From: CAWJPY01 sp963844865 | GTDB lineage: Bacteria > Acidobacteriota > Thermoanaerobaculia > Thermoanaerobaculales > Sulfomarinibacteraceae | Assembly (NCBI GenBank): GCA_963844865.1 | Contig: CAWJPY010000004.1 | Span: 113,550-177,549 of the forward strand | DNA length: 64,000 nt | Reading direction: 5' to 3' | Shown: positions 30,201-40,508 of the stretch, one piece after another | Layout: every line of letters starts with the position of its first letter | Numbering within the stretch: position 1 is the first letter of the stretch | Translations under genes and position numbers: made by a program | The notes under the pieces: model-generated | Seen by the model: only the letters and a program-made list of their open reading frames with translations | Database searches by the model: none | What the model was told of the DNA's origin: nothing

Positions 30201-30670
30201 ATGACCAAACACAATCGGGAGCTGGGAGCCCGCACCAGCGGCGTCGTCCTGACTCCCGGAGACAGAGGTTACGACGAGGCACGGAGCGTCTTCAACGCGC
30301 GTTTCGACCGGCACCCGGACCTGGTGCTTTGCTGTCGTGACACCGGGGACGTCAAGACCGGAGTCGACTACGCACGGGAGAGCTCCCTGCTGCTGTCGGT
30401 GAAGGGCGGTGGCCACTCCTACGCCGCCAACACCATAGGTGACGGCGGTCTGCTGCTGGACCTGTCGCCCATGAAACAGATCGAGGTCGACCCCGGCGCG
30501 CGGACGGTCCGCGTGGGGCCCGGCGTCCGCTGGCGCGAGCTCGACGCCAGGACCCAGGAGCACGGACTGGCCGCCGTCGGCGGCACCGTGTCCACTGTGG
30601 GCGTAGCCGGTTTCACCCTGGGCGGCGGCAACGGCTACCTGTCCCGCAAGCACGGCATGGCGGTGGACAG
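30201..30670 (+). CDS. FAD-binding (PCMH-type) oxidoreductase, truncated at the junction
   Basis: About 156 residues of an FAD-linked oxidase of the berberine-bridge/BBE-like type. KGGGHSYA, DLSPMKQIEVD, VRVGPGVRWRELD and GVAGFTLGGGNGYLSRKHG are classic for the FAD-binding 4 domain; the first carries the His that often binds flavin covalently. The reading leaves the family abruptly after GMAVD, near 30,668, and the remaining 35 codons are antisense to another gene. A full-length member has about 450 residues, so about two thirds is missing. The start is well supported (GGAAGGGAGG before ATG 30201). Confidence 0.88.
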
Positions 30671-30676
30671 GACATT
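30662..30676. other. Probable assembly join between two genomes
   Basis: The FAD oxidase on the plus strand stops matching its family at about 30,668 and the minus-strand secreted protein stops matching its own at about 30,672. Base composition, codon use and repeat content also change here. No integrase, tRNA, attachment site or insertion sequence is visible at the point. Confidence 0.8.
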
Positions 30677-31132
30677 GACCGCAGATGCCTTTTCGCCCGT
30701 CGCCAGAACGAACGATTTCTTGGCCAGCCAGCGGTTGCCATCTTGAATCCAATACGCTTCTCCAAAGCCACCCTCGGAGTCGAATGTCCACGAGTGCACC
30801 CGTTTGGCTATCGGGTCCCAGCCAATCATCTGCGTCCCTTCCAGAACAACCTCGCCGTCCTCGCGCAGCGTGAACGAGCGTTTGAGGTACTTCCGATTCA
30901 TCATCCAGCGACATGTCGTTGTTAGTTTCGATTCCGCGCCTTGGTCCTCCCACTGGCCAACAAGCCAATTCAGTTTTGCAAGTGGTGTTGGATCATCTGC
31001 CGCATCGCCTGTGGCTGTGGCCGGTGCCTTTTTCGCCGAGTTCGCCGGTTCATCCCGGCGCGGCCTCTCGCTGGCAAGAACGACCGTCGCTGCAACGGCG
31101 CTTGCAACCATCAATGATACGAGATACTTCAT
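30671..31132 (-). CDS. Secreted protein with SgcJ/DUF4440-associated beta domain, C-terminus lost at the junction
   Basis: About 150 residues remain. Signal peptide (residues 1-20, AAL/ASE-type end), a low-complexity A/T/D linker, then LNWLVGQWEDQGAESKLTTT, SFTLREDGEVVLEGTQMIGW and WTFDSEGGFGEAYW. This domain occurs in planctomycete secreted proteins, often behind an SgcJ/EcaC or SnoaL-like domain. It breaks off after GEKASAVNV, where about 25-30 more residues are expected. AGGA precedes the ATG. Function unknown; it belongs to the right-hand genome. Confidence 0.72.
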
Positions 31133-31309
31133 AGATCGTTTTCCTGCGATTCGAGTTGATCAAGAGAAGAGAAAAACGGTGCTTCCGTTTCAGAATCAAC
31201 ATCAGTTTATGCAGACCGGTCTGAATAGGCAACCGAATCAGGCTCGCTGACCGGGCTCAGTTTGACCACGCGCGCCGGACAGCAACTCGTCGTGCCGCCG
31301 AGAAACTCG

Positions 31310-31391
31310 CAGGTAGGTCGTTTCTCCGCAAACGACCGTCGCGCTGCCCATCGCCTACCATACCCGGATCGATCGCGTTTCGGAGAAACGC
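31310..31391. repeat. Two hairpins of the dispersed CTCCG palindrome family
   Basis: At 31316-31337 GGTCGTTT and AAACGACC flank CTCCGC (8-bp perfect stem). At 31375-31391 GCGTTTC and GAAACGC flank GGA. The 34 bases 31310-31343 are identical to 40420-40453 and nearly so to the complement of 37549-37586. They lie between the heparinase-like stop and the next start and may act as terminators. Confidence 0.75.
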
Positions 31392-31453
31392 TCGACCTAT
31401 ACGCCATTCGAGTCGTTGCGGATGTATGATTCCTGGCAGTCTCCCATACCAAT

Positions 31454-33606
31454 TCAATCGGCAGTCATCCAAACCACGGGGATACCGCCGGCCTTTACGG
31501 TGCATTGATGGTGGGGGTCGCATGTGATGGTGTCCAACAGATCATTGCGGTGTACGGTCACGATCAGTGTTCCATCTTGTGTGCCTATGTCGACCGCGGT
31601 CACCTTTGGCTGGTTGGCCGCCGGCACTGGTTCCAGGACCGTGGCAAAGCGCGTGCTGCGTGCATGTCGTGAGAGCACGACCATGGGCACTCGATCAACG
31701 ACCGACGCTCCGACTCCGTCACCCGTGTAGACGACGGTTTCCGGTGCACCAACTTCGGTCAGGTAGGTTACCTGTTTTGGGGCGGTGAATTTTGCGCGCA
31801 CGGCATCGTCAATTTGGCCCAGCTTGATATGTTCGACGTACTGTTGACCCGGATAGTCTTTGCCGAATTCACCAGCGGTCTTGTTGACAGCATCGCACTG
31901 AATCGTTGCGGCGCGTTGGTGGTAGACCCAGTCATATCGGTGTGTCGACGCGGACTCGAGTTGATCGACCACCAACAGATACGTTGGTGCCAGGCAGAGC
32001 AGACGCCGATGCACGACGCCCGGATAACCGTCCTTGCAGCTCGCGACGACGACCGAATATTGCTCGTTTGTGGCGAAGAACTCGAGAGTGCCAGATGCCG
32101 GTTTTTGTGATTGCATATCGACCAAGACCGTATTGTGGCCCAGCGTCGCCTTGTACCAATCGCGATGGATCGGTAGCCGATAGGCCTGGCTGCGGGCGCG
32201 GCCCGGATCGAAGCCCAGCTCCTGACCGTAGCTGTAGAAGACAAAACTGAGTTTGTCGAAATGGCCGTGGAAGCCCCCGTACGGACCAAATGTCATGGCT
32301 GCCGCCAACCCGGGATCTCCGTTGGTGCGGAGGATTGCATGGCCGGCGGAGCGAAATACGTGACTTGCCAAATGGGGCGGATCCGTCGTGCGTGAAGGCA
32401 CGCGTCCAAACATAACCGATGTGCGCGTCGGGGTCGTGTCGAGGTAGGGCAGCATCGCCGGTTGTCGATAAGCATGGTATGCGTATTCCATCGGGCCAGA
32501 CATCGAGGCGAGTGACGTGTTAACATCGTCGCCAAAACGAGGAAAACGTCCATTGGGCATTACGTAATCGAATGCGACGGTGAACATCTTGCGCAGCGTC
32601 GGATTGGTCCACAGGTCGATATCCAGGTGGCGCGCCACTTCGGCGATCTGGACCATTGCCGAGAGTGTATAGAAGTGGTATCCCCAACTATTCTCATACC
32701 ACATACCATCGGCCGTAACGGACGTGTTCATCTGGAAAACGAAACCGTTTTCCGGGTCGGCAACGGCTTTACGAATCCACTGGGCATCATCCAGCAGCGC
32801 CCCGCCCCAGATGAAAGCTGCGTTGTGCCAGGTCTGCCAGTTGCTCTTGCCTGCGGGATTGCGCTGTATTCTGCAGCAGGGGCAACACCAGGCCGTTGCG
32901 AATCAAAGCGTGATCCGCTGCACTGATACCGTCCCAGTCGTAGATCAAATCATAAGCCGGGGCAATCGTGCCTGCGAAGGCTGACGCCTCGCTCAATGTC
33001 TGTTCGTACAGATGCCCACCGGACCGCAATGCCCAGCCGTCACGGGTGCGACTTGCCGAGTGATATGGATACTCTCGGTATCGTTGCGCGTACCCAACCA
33101 GGACTTCCCGTGCCCGCTGCGCGTATTTCGCGTCGCCCGTGATTGCATAGGCCCACGCGGTGTTGACCATGTTCTGCAAATTGCTACTGTGGACGGGCGA
33201 AAACACAACGTCATCGTAGGGCTCGCCCGAGTAGATTGTCTTGCACCGCGGACAGCGATGGTGTGTCGCGTCGATTGTCTGCAACGCAATCTGGCATTTG
33301 TCACACTGGTACCATTGGTTGTGTTGCCCGCCTCGAATGGGAAACTGGATGGACTGGCACAGCCCGATCCGCCGAACCAATCAGCTCGACGATTTTCCGA
33401 TGCGCGGGCCCGGAACCGTGATAAGCTTGTTGCAGCCGCGCCAGTTCTTCGGATGAGCAGGCGAGTGCCGGATGCCGCGTGATTCGCGGTGCGGTGATCT
33501 CCGGCGGCTTCCAGTTCGCGATCTCACCTGCCCGTGTCCCATTGACCAGTGCGACCAGGAACCAGGCCGACATGCATGCCGTTAGTCGTCGTTTTGCGCG
33601 TAGCAT
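31454..33606 (-). CDS. Heparinase II/III-like polysaccharide lyase (two frameshifts)
   Basis: About 717 residues read across shifts near 33,365 and 32,870. Signal peptide from ATG 33606 (AAGGAAG upstream). An N-terminal alpha/alpha toroid carries a CDKC...CPRC zinc-ribbon-like insert (about residues 100-120), then WYENSWGYHFYTLSAM with the Asn/Tyr region of this superfamily. A C-terminal beta-sheet domain has GGFHGHFDKLSFVFY (the metal-binding His region of heparinase II/III) and HNTVLVDMQSQ. Members of PL12, 15, 17 and 21 cleave uronic-acid polysaccharides such as heparin and alginate by beta-elimination; which one applies here is not shown. It is divergent from a PL8 lyase, so both probably serve the same substrate class. 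Confidence 0.83.
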
Positions 33607-33911
33607 GGTAGCTTCCTTGAGTGTTTGGAGGCACAGCCTCGTTAGTGCGTGGGTGGTGGCAAGGTCCAAATTATGGTAGCGTTTTTTGGGGCGTCGACGC
33701 AGAGTGTGGCAAACGTGCGCTGCCGGGCCGGGCATCCAGGGGCACGTCTTGCAGCGCACGCCGGCGCGGCAAAATCCCCGAACGACGGCGCACCCGCAAT
33801 GCCGCTGCCAACCTGATTCTCACTCTTGCCAAAGCACCAACTATCATAACGGAATTCAGCGACGACAACGAGCATGCGCCGACATGCGTAGAAAATGAGG
33901 ACTGCATTTCG
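33607..33911. other. Divergent promoter region of the two lyase genes
   Basis: No gene is supported. It must hold the promoters for both lyases; I can place no operator or -10 with confidence. Confidence 0.4.
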
Positions 33912-36023
33912 ATGAGCCGCTTACTACTGACCATTAGTCTGTTGCTGGCCAGTTCTGCCGGGAGCTTCGGCGGGGAGTCGGTACCGCCACGGCGTTCTGA
34001 CGACCTGACTAAGATCCGGGCCCGATTGCTCGAACGAATGATGCGTGGTGTGGGAGCGGAGCAAGTTGCTTCGCTACTGAAGTCGCAAAAAGATGACGGC
34101 AGTTGGCCCGACGTGAACTATGCGGATCAGACCCGCAGTGGCTGGAAGACGTATGCACATCTTGCCCGCCTGTTTGATCTAGCGTGCGGCTTTTCGGCAG
34201 CCAGGATCGGCACAGACGCACGATCCTAAGCTGCGTGCGGCGGTACTGCGGGGACTTGATTTCTGGCTGCGGAATGACTTCCAGAACCCGAACTGGTGGT
34301 GGGACGAAATCGGTGTCCCGCGAGTCATGAGCAGCTTGTTGCTGATGATGGACGAAGAGCTTTCACCGGCACAACTCGAGAGTGGGTTGAAGATCGTTGC
34401 ACGAGCGAAAATCAGCATGACCGGCCAAAACCTGGTCTGGGTTACCGAAGTGACTGCGGTTCGAGCGATCCTTGAAAATGATGAAGAACTGGTTCGTACG
34501 GCATATCAACGAATTGCCCAAGAGATTAGCGTCTCGGCAGGTGAAGGGATCCAGGCCGATTTCAGTTTTCATCAACATGGGCCTTGCCTGTACAACCATG
34601 GTTATGGTTCCGGGTTTGTGGTTGACTGTGCGCATCTGGCCACGGTCGTCAGCGGGACCAGTATGGCATTTTCTCCCGCGACCCTGCGGACACTGACCTG
34701 CCTGGTTCTCGATGGTAGCCAGTGGATGGCACGCGGTAGCGCCAGTGATTTTGGCGCCGAAGGGCGCGAAATCACGCGTCCGAATCAGGATGCAAGATAT
34801 CTGAGCCCGGCTGCAGCAGATTTGCTCGAAGTGACCGATCAGCGGCAGGCCGAGCTGCCGCGCTGGTTGCCCGTGCGGCCGGGAGACCGGCGCCGCCGCT
34901 GCAAGGGAACCGCCACTTCTGGTGCTCCGACTTCATGACGCATCAACGCAAAGCGTATTATGCCTCGGCACGCATGGTCTCCAAGCGGAACTACAATACG
35001 GATGGGCCAGCTAATCAGGAGGGGTTGAAGAGTCATCATCTGGCAGACGGGTGTTTCGTCATCATGCGGACAGGAGAGGAATATGCGGGGATCTTTCCGG
35101 TTTGGGATTGGCGGAAGATACCGGGTACAACAGCCCTGCAAGTGCCCGCGCTGACTGGATCGCCGCGGTACAAAGGCAAACGCGCGTTCGTTGGCGGTGT
35201 CTCGGACGGATCGTATGGGATGGCCGCGATGGAACTCGCCAACGGTCCGCTCGAGGCGCACAAAAGCTGGTTCTTTTGCGACGATCAAATCGTCTGTCTT
35301 GGGGCCGGTATTTCCTGCACCGACAAAGAACATCTCGTCGCCACAACATTGGAACAGTGCTTGCTCAACGGTGACGTGCTCGTGTCGGACGGACAAGCGA
35401 TTCACAAATTGCCACGCGGTACGCATGATGTCGCCGCACCGGTTTGGATATGGCATAACCAGGTCCGTTACATGTCTCTTGGGGTTACGCCGGCGCTGCA
35501 GGTCCATAATTCGGCCCAGTCAGGGAGTTGGCACTTGATCAACGAACGTGCGTCAAGCAAGACGATCACGCACGACGTGTTTCGTGTGACGATCGATCAC
35601 GGCATCAAGCCACATAATGCTTCCTATGCGTACTGCGTAATTCCGGCGGTTGCGGCAGGCCTCGAACCTTGCATTGACTTACCGCTGCGTGTGGTGGCCA
35701 ACCAACGCGACCTGCAGGCAGTGTGGCACGAAGAACTGCAGATGGCTGCTGTGGCGTTTTACAAGTCAGCGACATGCCAGGTAGCACCAAATATGAGCAT
35801 CACGGTCGATAGACCATGTCTGGTCCTGGTGCGCGTACTTGCGGATGCGTTTGCGATCTCCGTCGCGAACCCGGTGAACCAACCTGCTGAAATTACCGTC
35901 GACTTGCGCGTTGCCCGACCGTCGTTGCGCGACCGCGATTTGTCGATCCGGCAAGTCGTGCAACTGCCCGGTGGACTGGACGCCGGCAAGAGCGTGACTG
36001 TGCGATGCTCCAAAACCGATTGA
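33912..36023 (+). CDS. Polysaccharide lyase family 8 (chondroitin/hyaluronate/xanthan lyase type), two frameshifts
   Basis: About 704 residues across shifts near 34,205 and 34,900, which cancel. Signal peptide (MSRLLLTISLLLASSAG). The toroid domain contains DGSWPDVNYAD and the PL8 active-site segment FSFHQHGPCLYNHGYGSGF, with the Asn, His and Tyr used for beta-elimination; the beta-sandwich part includes GVSDGSYGMAAMEL, KSWFFCDDQIVCLGAGI and ETTLEQC-like TTLEQCLLNG. PL8 enzymes degrade chondroitin sulfate, hyaluronan or xanthan. Planctomycetes are known for large sets of enzymes on sulfated polysaccharides, though no sulfatase is visible in this stretch. The C-terminus ends in a small beta domain. 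Confidence 0.86.
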
Positions 36024-36100
36024 AAACGGAACTCGATTTTGCCTGCACGGAGCTTCCCCGGTGGAATTGGGTTGGGCAATTGCCGGCTAACAATAGCGGG

Positions 36101-36675
36101 CTAACCTGGGTAGCCGCTGTCAGGCCACGGGCCGGGTGGAGTGCGCGGCATGCGGACGATTTCACGAGTCGTTCGATAGACCTGGAATCCGCGGGCGAGG
36201 TAGTTTTGTAAACCGCGCGGACTGTCAAGACTACACGTGTGCAGCCACACCCGCCGGCGCCAAGTCGCCAGGCGAAGCGGATGGCGCGCGTCAATAAGTC
36301 ACCGCCGTAGCCGCGGCCGAGAAACTGCGGTAGTAAACCAAATGACCGGATTTCGACGTCTGCGTCGGTCTGCAATTCTGCCTCGAAATACCCGGCCGGC
36401 GTACCACGCACGTAACCAACACACGTGTGCATCGTATCGCAATCGACGTAATCAAGCCATTTGTCGTAGCGCCAGCCAAGACGGTCAACCCAGTACCAGT
36501 GCCCGCCGACTGCCGCGTAGAGAAAGCGGTTCAATTCCGGGCACGGGAGTTCCGCTTCGATAATGTCGAGGTCTGTAGCGGGTGACGGAACGAGCATGTC
36601 CGGAGTTAGCATCTCAACATAGGTTGTCACGACTTCGACCAGATGAGTCGCATCCGGTCCCGTGGGGTTGTTCAT
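36101..36675 (-). CDS. GNAT-family N-acetyltransferase (one frameshift)
   Basis: About 191 residues from ATG 36675 to the TAG at 36101. The acetyl-CoA loop reads FLGRGYGGDLLTRAI (the Q/RxxGxG/A motif), preceded by IRSFGLLPQ. After a shift near 36,258 the reading continues with RRVWLHTCSLDSP and NYLARGFQVYRT, the usual end of this GNAT subgroup. The N-terminus holds FLYAAVGGHWYWVDRLGW, common in planctomycete and proteobacterial homologues. The acceptor is unknown. It is convergent with the PL8 gene. Confidence 0.85.
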
Positions 36676-36909
36676 GGTCTGTGTCCTAATGCGGGAGGCC
36701 CGCAACCCTCAGGGGAGTATTCCATCCTTCGGCGGTGCTCCCGTTGGTCGCTCTGAAATCTGTGCGTACGGTGCGTGCATCCTGCAGAATAAGTCTCTAA
36801 ACTGGTCGAGTGAACTCCGCCACGCGAGAGTTTGCTGAAGCGGTTTTTTTTGAGAATAGAGTCTAAGTTGCACGGCGGGACAAGGCAACGGCCGGTCAAT
36901 TGCTGCGCG

Positions 36910-37332
36910 ATGCCGATGGGAGTGATTCTGGTGCGGGTCAAAGTTTACTATGCCGATACCGATGCGGGAGGTGTTGTCTATTATGCGAACTACCTTCGGT
37001 GGATGGAGATGGGACGTTGCGAGTTAATCGAGGGAATGGGGATGACAGTCCAACAGCTTGCATCGCAGGGTGTCTTGTTTGCCGTGGCACATGTCGAAAT
37101 CGACTACATCGTGTCGGCCGTTCTTGGCGATGTGGTTGAGATCGAAACAGAAGTGCGCCGCGTGCGCCGCGTGCGATTCATGCTCCAGCAACGTGCGGTA
37201 CGTGTCGCGGATGGGAAGCTTCTTGCGACCGCCAGCCTGACTTTGGCGAGTGTGGATTCGACCGGGAAACTGATCGCCCTGCCGCAACCAGTGCGTGACG
37301 CATTATGCCAGAAGCTCGAGGCATGTGGGTGA
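36910..37332 (+). CDS. YbgC/FadM-type acyl-CoA thioesterase (hot-dog fold)
   Basis: About 140 residues from ATG 36910 (or the second ATG six bases on). YYADTDAGGVVYYANYLRWME is the 4-hydroxybenzoyl-CoA thioesterase signature with the catalytic Asp. In many Gram-negative bacteria ybgC lies with tol-pal genes; here it does not, so a role with Tol-Pal is unsupported. It likely hydrolyses acyl-CoA or acyl-ACP thioesters. Its stop is followed within four bases by a tandem repeat array that may terminate transcription. Confidence 0.88.
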   Translation: MPMGVILVRVKVYYADTDAGGVVYYANYLRWMEMGRCELIEGMGMTVQQLASQGVLFAVAHVEIDYIVSAVLGDVVEIETEVRRVRRVRFMLQQRAVRVADGKLLATASLTLASVDSTGKLIALPQPVRDALCQKLEACG

Positions 37333-37335
37333 TAG

Positions 37336-37522
37336 GTGGAGCCTTTCTCCGCAGCGCGATCGGTGGTGGCTTGCGGCGCGACGGTCAAAGGTAGAGCCTT
37401 TCTCCGCAGCACGATTGGTGGTGGCTTGCGGCGCGACGGTCAAAGGTAGAGCCTTTCTCCGCAGCGCGATTGGTGGTGGCTTGCGGCGCGACGGTCAAAG
37501 GTAGAGCCTTTCTCCGAAAGGC
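37336..37522. repeat. 55-bp tandem repeat array (three full copies plus a partial one)
   Basis: Units begin at 37336, 37391, 37446 and 37501 with GTRGAGCCTTTCTCCG and differ by only a few bases. The last partial unit ends in the perfect hairpin GCCTTTC-TCC-GAAAGGC (37506-37522). There are no unique spacers, so this is not a CRISPR. The core CGACGGTCAAAGGTAGAGCC is shared with the 66-bp array at 40,509 on the opposite strand. Confidence 0.9.
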
Positions 37523-37548
37523 GCCTTGTCCCGTCCCGATGCCACACA

Positions 37549-37586
37549 ACAGCACGACGGTCGTTTGCGGAGAAACGACCTACCTG
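37549..37586. repeat. Dispersed palindrome (inverse copy of 31310 and 40420 elements)
   Basis: GGTCGTTT (37559-37566) and AAACGACC (37573-37580) flank GCGGAG. It lies between convergent ybgC and prmC stops. Confidence 0.8.
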
Positions 37587-37616
37587 TGCGCTCTCTCGCG
37601 GTGCGCCGCTCTCCGA

Positions 37617-38489
37617 CTACTGTCGACACGCGCGAATCACGCGCGGATGGCCGGCCAGGTCGGATATCGTATCCACGCGGCCAAAACACGGGTCATGTTC
37701 CAGGGATCTGCTGACCTGTGTGGCAATCATCGGGCTGAGCTCGATCACGAGCCAGCCACCTGCGTGCAGTCGGGCGGCGGCTTGTGGGATCAGACGGTCA
37801 ATGACTTCGGTTCCGGTCGGGCCGGCCAGCAACGCTTCACGCGGCTCAAAATCGCGAACATCGGTTGCCAATTGTTCGTATTCAGCTCGGCTGACATACG
37901 GTGGGTTGCTCGCGACGATATCGAGGCGTTGGTCGGGTGGGATGGGGTCGAGCAGATTACCTTGCAGCAGTGTGACTTGATCCGTGAGTTTGTGACGCTC
38001 CACGTTGCGTGCGGCGATCGCAAGTGCTTTGTCGCTGAGATCGGTTGCCCAGATGTGTGACTCCGGAAGGAACTTGGCGCAGCAAATGCCAATGATGCCA
38101 CTGCCCGTACCGACGTCGGCGATGGCGATCGGGGCGGGCATCTCTTTCGCCAGGTCCAGGACCGTGACGATCAGGTGTTCTGTTTCCGGGCGTGGGATCA
38201 AGACATCGGGCGAGATGAAGAACGGCAGCGAGTAGAATTCGCGGTAGCCGACCAGGTAGGCGACCGGTGTTCCTTCGGCACGTCGGCGTACCAGGTCGCG
38301 AAAATTGGTGCGCAGTTCATCCGATGCCAACTCGCCAAACGCTGTGTAGAGTTCAATACGCTCGCAACCACGCGCATGTGCCAGCAGCACTTCGGCATCC
38401 AGCCGCGGGCTGGTCGCCCCACGTTCGCGAAGGAACTCAGTTGTCCAACGGAGCAGTTGCTCGATCGTCCAGTTGGTGTGCGAAGGCAT
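37617..38489 (-). CDS. prmC: Peptide chain release factor N5-glutamine methyltransferase
   Basis: About 290 residues. It has the PrmC N-terminal helical domain (WTIEQLLRWTTEFL, SPRLDAEVLLAHA), GTPVAYLVGYREFYSLPF, the SAM motif ADVGTGSGIIGI and the catalytic NPPY in IVASNPPYVS. It methylates the Gln of the GGQ motif in RF1/RF2. Start ATG 38489 (MPSHTNW) fits homologues; ATGs at 38501 and 38522 are alternatives. It follows prfA, its substrate gene, in the same orientation: a classic pairing. Confidence 0.93.
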   Translation of the reverse strand: MPSHTNWTIEQLLRWTTEFLRERGATSPRLDAEVLLAHARGCERIELYTAFGELASDELRTNFRDLVRRRAEGTPVAYLVGYREFYSLPFFISPDVLIPRPETEHLIVTVLDLAKEMPAPIAIADVGTGSGIIGICCAKFLPESHIWATDLSDKALAIAARNVERHKLTDQVTLLQGNLLDPIPPDQRLDIVASNPPYVSRAEYEQLATDVRDFEPREALLAGPTGTEVIDRLIPQAAARLHAGGWLVIELSPMIATQVSRSLEHDPCFGRVDTISDLAGHPRVIRACRQ

Positions 38490-38547
38490 GGCCGATTTCA
38501 TGAATGGGTAGATGCACGCCACACGCTCGAAATTCGGTCTGGCGGCA

Positions 38548-39621
38548 TCAATCCAGGTGCCCCATCGAGCTGCGGAGTTCCTGGCGGTCGTGATCTATCA
38601 GGGCTTGTGTGATCGGTTCCAGGTTGCCAGCAATAATTTGGTCGAGTTTATACAGTGTCAAGTTGATCCGGTGGTCGGTTACGCGGTTCTCCGGAAAGTT
38701 GTACGTGCGGATGCGCTGACTGCGATCGCCCGATCCGACCAGGCTCTTGCGTTCATCCGCACGCTTCGCTTGTTCTTCTTGTTGATAGCGATCGTACAGT
38801 CTTGACTTGAGTACCCGCAACGCCTTTGCGAGGTTCTTATGCTGGCTCTTTTCATCTTGAATGGAGACGACGATCCCCGAATCGTAGTGTGTCAGGCGGA
38901 TCGCGGAAGCTGTTTTGTTTACATGCTGACCGCCCGGACCACTTGCATGAAAGATGTCTTTTCGATAGTCATCCGGTTTGACGTCGACTTCCACATCTTC
39001 CGGTTCCGGCAGCACAGCTACCGTGGCGGCCGATGTGTGAATGCGTCCCTTTGCTTCCGTTTCCGGCACACGTTGCACACGATGGCCACCACTCTCATAC
39101 TGCAGTTCGCGATAGACACCCTCGCCTTCAAGTGCCAAAGTGATTTCCTTAAAACCGCCAAGTTCCGTAGGACTGGCAGTCAGTAACTCGAGCTTCCAAT
39201 GTTTGCATTCCGCATGCCGCTTGTACATTTCATACAAGTCACGCGCAAATAAGGCCGCTTCGTCACCGCCAGTGCCGGCGCGAATCTCCATAACACACCG
39301 GTTTCGGTTGGCGTCCTCCCCTCCGATGGTCAGATCGAGCAGTTCGTTCCAGATTTCCTCACGCCGGTATTTCAGTTCGGGAATCTCAAGCTCCGCCATT
39401 TCACGCTCTTCCGGGTCCGAGCTCGCGGCCATCTCCTGGACCTCGAGTATCTCCTTGTTCAGCCGTTTGAATGCCCGGTATTTTTTTACCAACTTCGCCA
39501 GACCACCATGTTCGCGCGCAATTGCCGTGATACGAGTGGCATTCGACATGACGTCCGGATCGGACATCTGACTCTCCAGGTACTCGAACCGCTTGAGTCT
39601 TTCTTCCAGCATCTTGCGCAT
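38548..39621 (-). CDS. prfA: Peptide chain release factor 1
   Basis: About 357 residues from ATG 39621. It has the GGQ peptidyl-hydrolysis loop in SGPGGQHVNKT, GGDEAALFARDL, and the RF1-type RTYNFPENRVTDHRI; the recognition region marks RF1 (UAA/UAG) rather than RF2. Full length with no shifts. It lies in the order rpmE, prfA, prmC, which is common in planctomycetes. Confidence 0.95.
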   Translation of the reverse strand: MRKMLEERLKRFEYLESQMSDPDVMSNATRITAIAREHGGLAKLVKKYRAFKRLNKEILEVQEMAASSDPEEREMAELEIPELKYRREEIWNELLDLTIGGEDANRNRCVMEIRAGTGGDEAALFARDLYEMYKRHAECKHWKLELLTASPTELGGFKEITLALEGEGVYRELQYESGGHRVQRVPETEAKGRIHTSAATVAVLPEPEDVEVDVKPDDYRKDIFHASGPGGQHVNKTASAIRLTHYDSGIVVSIQDEKSQHKNLAKALRVLKSRLYDRYQQEEQAKRADERKSLVGSGDRSQRIRTYNFPENRVTDHRINLTLYKLDQIIAGNLEPITQALIDHDRQELRSSMGHLD

Positions 39622-40001
39622 GACTATCCCCGTCGGAGGACTCACAGCAGCCGGCACCACGCGTACCAATTCTGCGACACTCTGGCGATAAGCTTGCCAC
39701 CCAACAACGACTGACGACGTGGCCGGTGAGGTTCTGCGGCGGGCGAGGTCCGTCGCGCCTCAATACAGCACAATCGTGCTCGCAATGAACCCAGCGAGAA
39801 ATGAGCCCATCCCGCGGGCCCTTCCAGTATCCAACGCCAATTCTATTCGATTGTGCCCAACAAGAAAGACGCCATGTGTCATGCGCGTCGGCACGTTGCA
39901 CGCTGGATGGGCAGCCGACCACACAGCCACCGTCGTGACGGAGCAGTCCGCATGGCTCTCGGCCGGAACCGTGATCTGTCTCGGGCACAGGTAACGTCGA
40001 A
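39622..40001. other. Gap between rpmE and prfA, no gene seen
   Basis: 380 bases with only short, non-homologous open frames on either strand. A separate prfA promoter may lie here, but I cannot place it. Confidence 0.4.
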
Positions 40002-40247
40002 CTACTTTGTCCTGGCGTTCTTCTTGCCCCGCTGCAAACTGGCATAACTGCCGGCTGCGAATTTGCTTTGGAATTTCTCGATGCGACCTGCCGTGTCAAT
40101 ATACTTCAGCTTGCCCGTGTAGAACGGATGACATGCGTTGCAGATATCGACCTTGATCTCCTTACGTGTGCTGCGCGTCTTAAACGTGTTGCCGCACCCG
40201 CATGTGACCACCGTCTCAACGTATTCCGGGTGAATGCCTTGCTTCAT
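40002..40247 (-). CDS. rpmE: 50S ribosomal protein L31
   Basis: 81 residues from ATG 40247. MKQGIHPEY, TCGCGNTF and CNACHPFYTG are the L31 features; the CGC and CxxC cysteines make it the zinc-binding form. The basic C-terminal extension (RGKKNARTK) is typical. Upstream of prfA and divergent from aroC. Confidence 0.95.
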   Translation of the reverse strand: MKQGIHPEYVETVVTCGCGNTFKTRSTRKEIKVDICNACHPFYTGKLKYIDTAGRIEKFQSKFAAGSYASLQRGKKNARTK

Positions 40248-40419
40248 TGTCCCAAACTTCCAGCAGCAAAAGGAGTTAGTGTCCAAGACCGCGACTAAAG
40301 CTGCAAAGTATACTGCACGGACTTTCGGCCGGCAAGTGGGCTTGGCGAGCCTGTTGCACGGCCCCCGCAGCGCAGCGCACACAAGTAATCCGGCACCGGC
40401 TGCAGCGTGGAGAAACACA

Positions 40420-40453
40420 CAGGTAGGTCGTTTCTCCGCAAACGACCGTCGCG
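40420..40453. repeat. Dispersed palindrome, exact copy of 31310-31343
   Basis: 34 identical bases; hairpin GGTCGTTT/AAACGACC at 40426-40447. It lies in the rpmE-aroC divergent gap just before the 66-bp array. Confidence 0.85.
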
Positions 40454-40508
40454 TTGCCTTACAGGTGGACCTCGCCGCTTCCACAGTTACTCAATCTTCC
40501 GCCAGGAC

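Noticed and set aside
30662..30676. Genomic-island or transposon boundary at the join
   Set aside because: No integrase, transposase, tRNA, terminal repeat or duplication; both genes are cut at the same base, which a clean misjoin explains better.
29799..30968. A 389-codon minus-strand open frame crossing the join
   Set aside because: It spans two genomes and is antisense to the FAD oxidase; a chance frame.
37336..37522. CRISPR array
   Set aside because: Units are contiguous 55-bp copies without unique spacers, and no cas genes are present. The same holds for the 66-bp array.
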